From NCBI GenBank assembly GCA_023438885.1, contig JAEXPS010000169.1, forward strand, positions 1 through 24,449: 24,449 nucleotides of DNA, given 5' to 3'. Made by a program: the position numbers and the translations under genes. Positions 23,742-24,449 of the stretch are shown in pieces. Numbering within the stretch: position 1 is the stretch's first letter; every line of letters begins with the position of its first letter. The DNA is from Actinomycetes bacterium (lineage in GTDB: Bacteria; Actinomycetota; Actinomycetes; Actinomycetales; Cellulomonadaceae). The notes under the pieces are model-generated. The model was not told where the DNA came from, searched no databases, and saw only the letters and a list, made by a program, of their open reading frames with translations.

Positions 23742-23746
23742 AGGAG
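23742..23746 (+). promoter_or_regulatory. Ribosome binding site of sigE
   Basis: AGGAG lies five bases before ATG 23752 and fixes this start. An in-frame extension upstream would run through the divergent promoter region. Confidence 0.6.
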
Positions 23747-23751
23747 AGCCG

Positions 23752-24324
23752 ATGACCACGCAGCCCGCCGAGTGGCAGGCACCGACGTGGGAGGAGATCG
23801 TCCGCGAGCACTCCGCCCGTGTGTACCGGCTGGCCTACCGGCTGACCGGCAACCGGCACGACGCCGAGGACCTCACCCAGGAGACGTTCATCCGGGTGTT
23901 CCGGTCGCTCGACTCGTATGTGCCCGGCACGTTCGAGGGTTGGCTCCACCGCATCACCACCAACCTGTTCCTCGACCAGGCGCGGCGCCGCAAGCGCATC
24001 CGGATGGACGCGACGGGCGACGAGACCGCGCAGTGGCCGTCCGGCGACCAGCTGAGCTCCCCCGAGCGCGCCTACGAGCACGGGAACCTGGACTCTGATG
24101 TCCAGCGGGCGCTGGACGCCCTGCTGCCCGAGTACCGCGCCGCCGTCGTCCTGTGCGACATCGAGGGTCTCAGCTACGAGGAGATCGCCGTCACGCTCGG
24201 CATCAAGCTCGGCACCGTGCGCTCGCGGATCCACCGGGGCCGCGCGCAGCTGCGCGCGGCGCTCGAGCACCGGCGGCCGGCGTACCTCCCGGCCGAGACG
24301 GTGGACCAGGGGGCCGGCCGGTGA
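23752..24324 (+). CDS. sigE: ECF RNA polymerase sigma factor SigE
   Basis: A 190-aa ECF sigma factor. Region 2 covers about residues 15-85: region 2.2 is DAEDLTQETFIRVFRS and regions 2.3-2.4 are GWLHRITTNLFLDQARRRKR. After a short acidic linker, region 4 (about 115-170) contains LPEYRAAVVLCDIEGLSYEEI and the recognition helix KLGTVRSRIHRGRAQL. These stretches closely match mycobacterial SigE, which controls cell-envelope and surface stress; this protein lacks the long N-terminal extension of some SigE forms. It overlaps the following zinc-type anti-sigma gene by GTGA, the standard ECF switch layout. The regulon cannot be read from this window. Confidence 0.94.
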   Translation: MTTQPAEWQAPTWEEIVREHSARVYRLAYRLTGNRHDAEDLTQETFIRVFRSLDSYVPGTFEGWLHRITTNLFLDQARRRKRIRMDATGDETAQWPSGDQLSSPERAYEHGNLDSDVQRALDALLPEYRAAVVLCDIEGLSYEEIAVTLGIKLGTVRSRIHRGRAQLRAALEHRRPAYLPAETVDQGAGR

Positions 24325-24449
24325 CGCACCTCGGGTCGTGGCTCAGCGCTCTCGCCGACGGACAGCTGCCCGCCGACGTGACCGAACGCTGCCTGGCCCA
24401 CGTGGCGGTGTGCCGCCGTTGCGCCGCCGAGCTCGACGCTGCTCGGGCG
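24321..24449 (+). CDS. Anti-sigma factor with zinc-type ZAS motif, N-terminal part (cut by window end)
   Basis: GTG 24321 overlaps the sigE stop and the frame stays open to the last base, giving 43 residues. They contain H27-x3-C31-x2-C34 (AHVAVCRRCAAEL), the hallmark of zinc-binding anti-sigma domains of the RseA/RsrA type, preceded by WLSALADGQLP, the usual first helix. It would hold SigE inactive until an envelope or redox signal. The position matches rseA in mycobacteria. Whether a membrane segment follows cannot be seen. Confidence 0.88.
   Translation, partial: MTHLGSWLSALADGQLPADVTERCLAHVAVCRRCAAELDAARA

Overview
The window is chromosomal DNA from a high-GC actinobacterium. Coding sequences are very GC-rich at third codon positions, GTG starts and 4-base GTGA overlaps are common, and the gene set is typically actinobacterial: a mycothiol deacetylase (MshB), actinobacterial-type DapC and DapD, a FolP2-type dihydropteroate synthase homologue, a DUF3117 protein and a SigE-like ECF sigma factor followed by a ZAS-type anti-sigma factor. 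From memory, the order of these landmark genes (LpqW-like lipoprotein/typA, mshB, fdxA-dapC, dapD/dapE, LOG protein, folP2, DUF3117, O-methyltransferase/sigE/anti-sigma) follows the Mycobacterium tuberculosis Rv1165-Rv1222 region. I cannot fix the genus; Propionibacteriales or Micrococcales seem plausible.

Layout. Positions 1-5025, plus strand: the C-terminal part of a family 5 solute-binding protein, typA, mshB overlapping typA by 4 bases, a small four-helix membrane protein, and a flavin-reductase-like protein. Positions 5058-9860, plus: a large VanW-family surface protein with an acidic repeat region, then a cysteine-rich zinc-ribbon protein paired with an unrecognised 475-aa protein. Positions 9862-10116, minus: a stand-alone SH3-like domain protein, divergent from fdxA. 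Positions 10155-13099, plus: fdxA, dapC and citrate synthase. Positions 13133-15002, minus: dapD followed by a lysozyme-like exported protein. Positions 15079-20709, plus: a gltD without gltB, dapE, a LOG-family protein, folP2 and a PIG-V-like GT-C glycosyltransferase. Positions 20825-22582, plus: the DUF3117 protein and an M17 leucyl aminopeptidase. Positions 22583-22949: the only long gene-free stretch, filled with repeats. Positions 22950-24449: an O-methyltransferase (minus) divergent from sigE and a cut-off anti-sigma gene.

Themes. Three lysine/diaminopimelate genes (dapC, dapD, dapE) lie close together with gltD, whose glutamate product is the amino donor for DapC. Cell-envelope functions recur (VanW, the lysozyme-like protein, the GT-C enzyme, possibly the LpqW-like binding protein). 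MshB supports thiol redox balance, and SigE with its anti-sigma would form an envelope-stress switch.

Most of the window is conserved housekeeping DNA. The least explained parts are the inverted and tandem repeat cluster at 22721-22885, the zinc-ribbon/475-aa gene pair, a GGAACA-N7-TGTTCC palindrome between the O-methyltransferase and sigE, and a series of TANNNT boxes placed 6-8 bases before start codons, which suggests leaderless transcription of several genes. I found no complete novel defence or biosynthetic system, no mobile element, no CRISPR array and no RNA gene.
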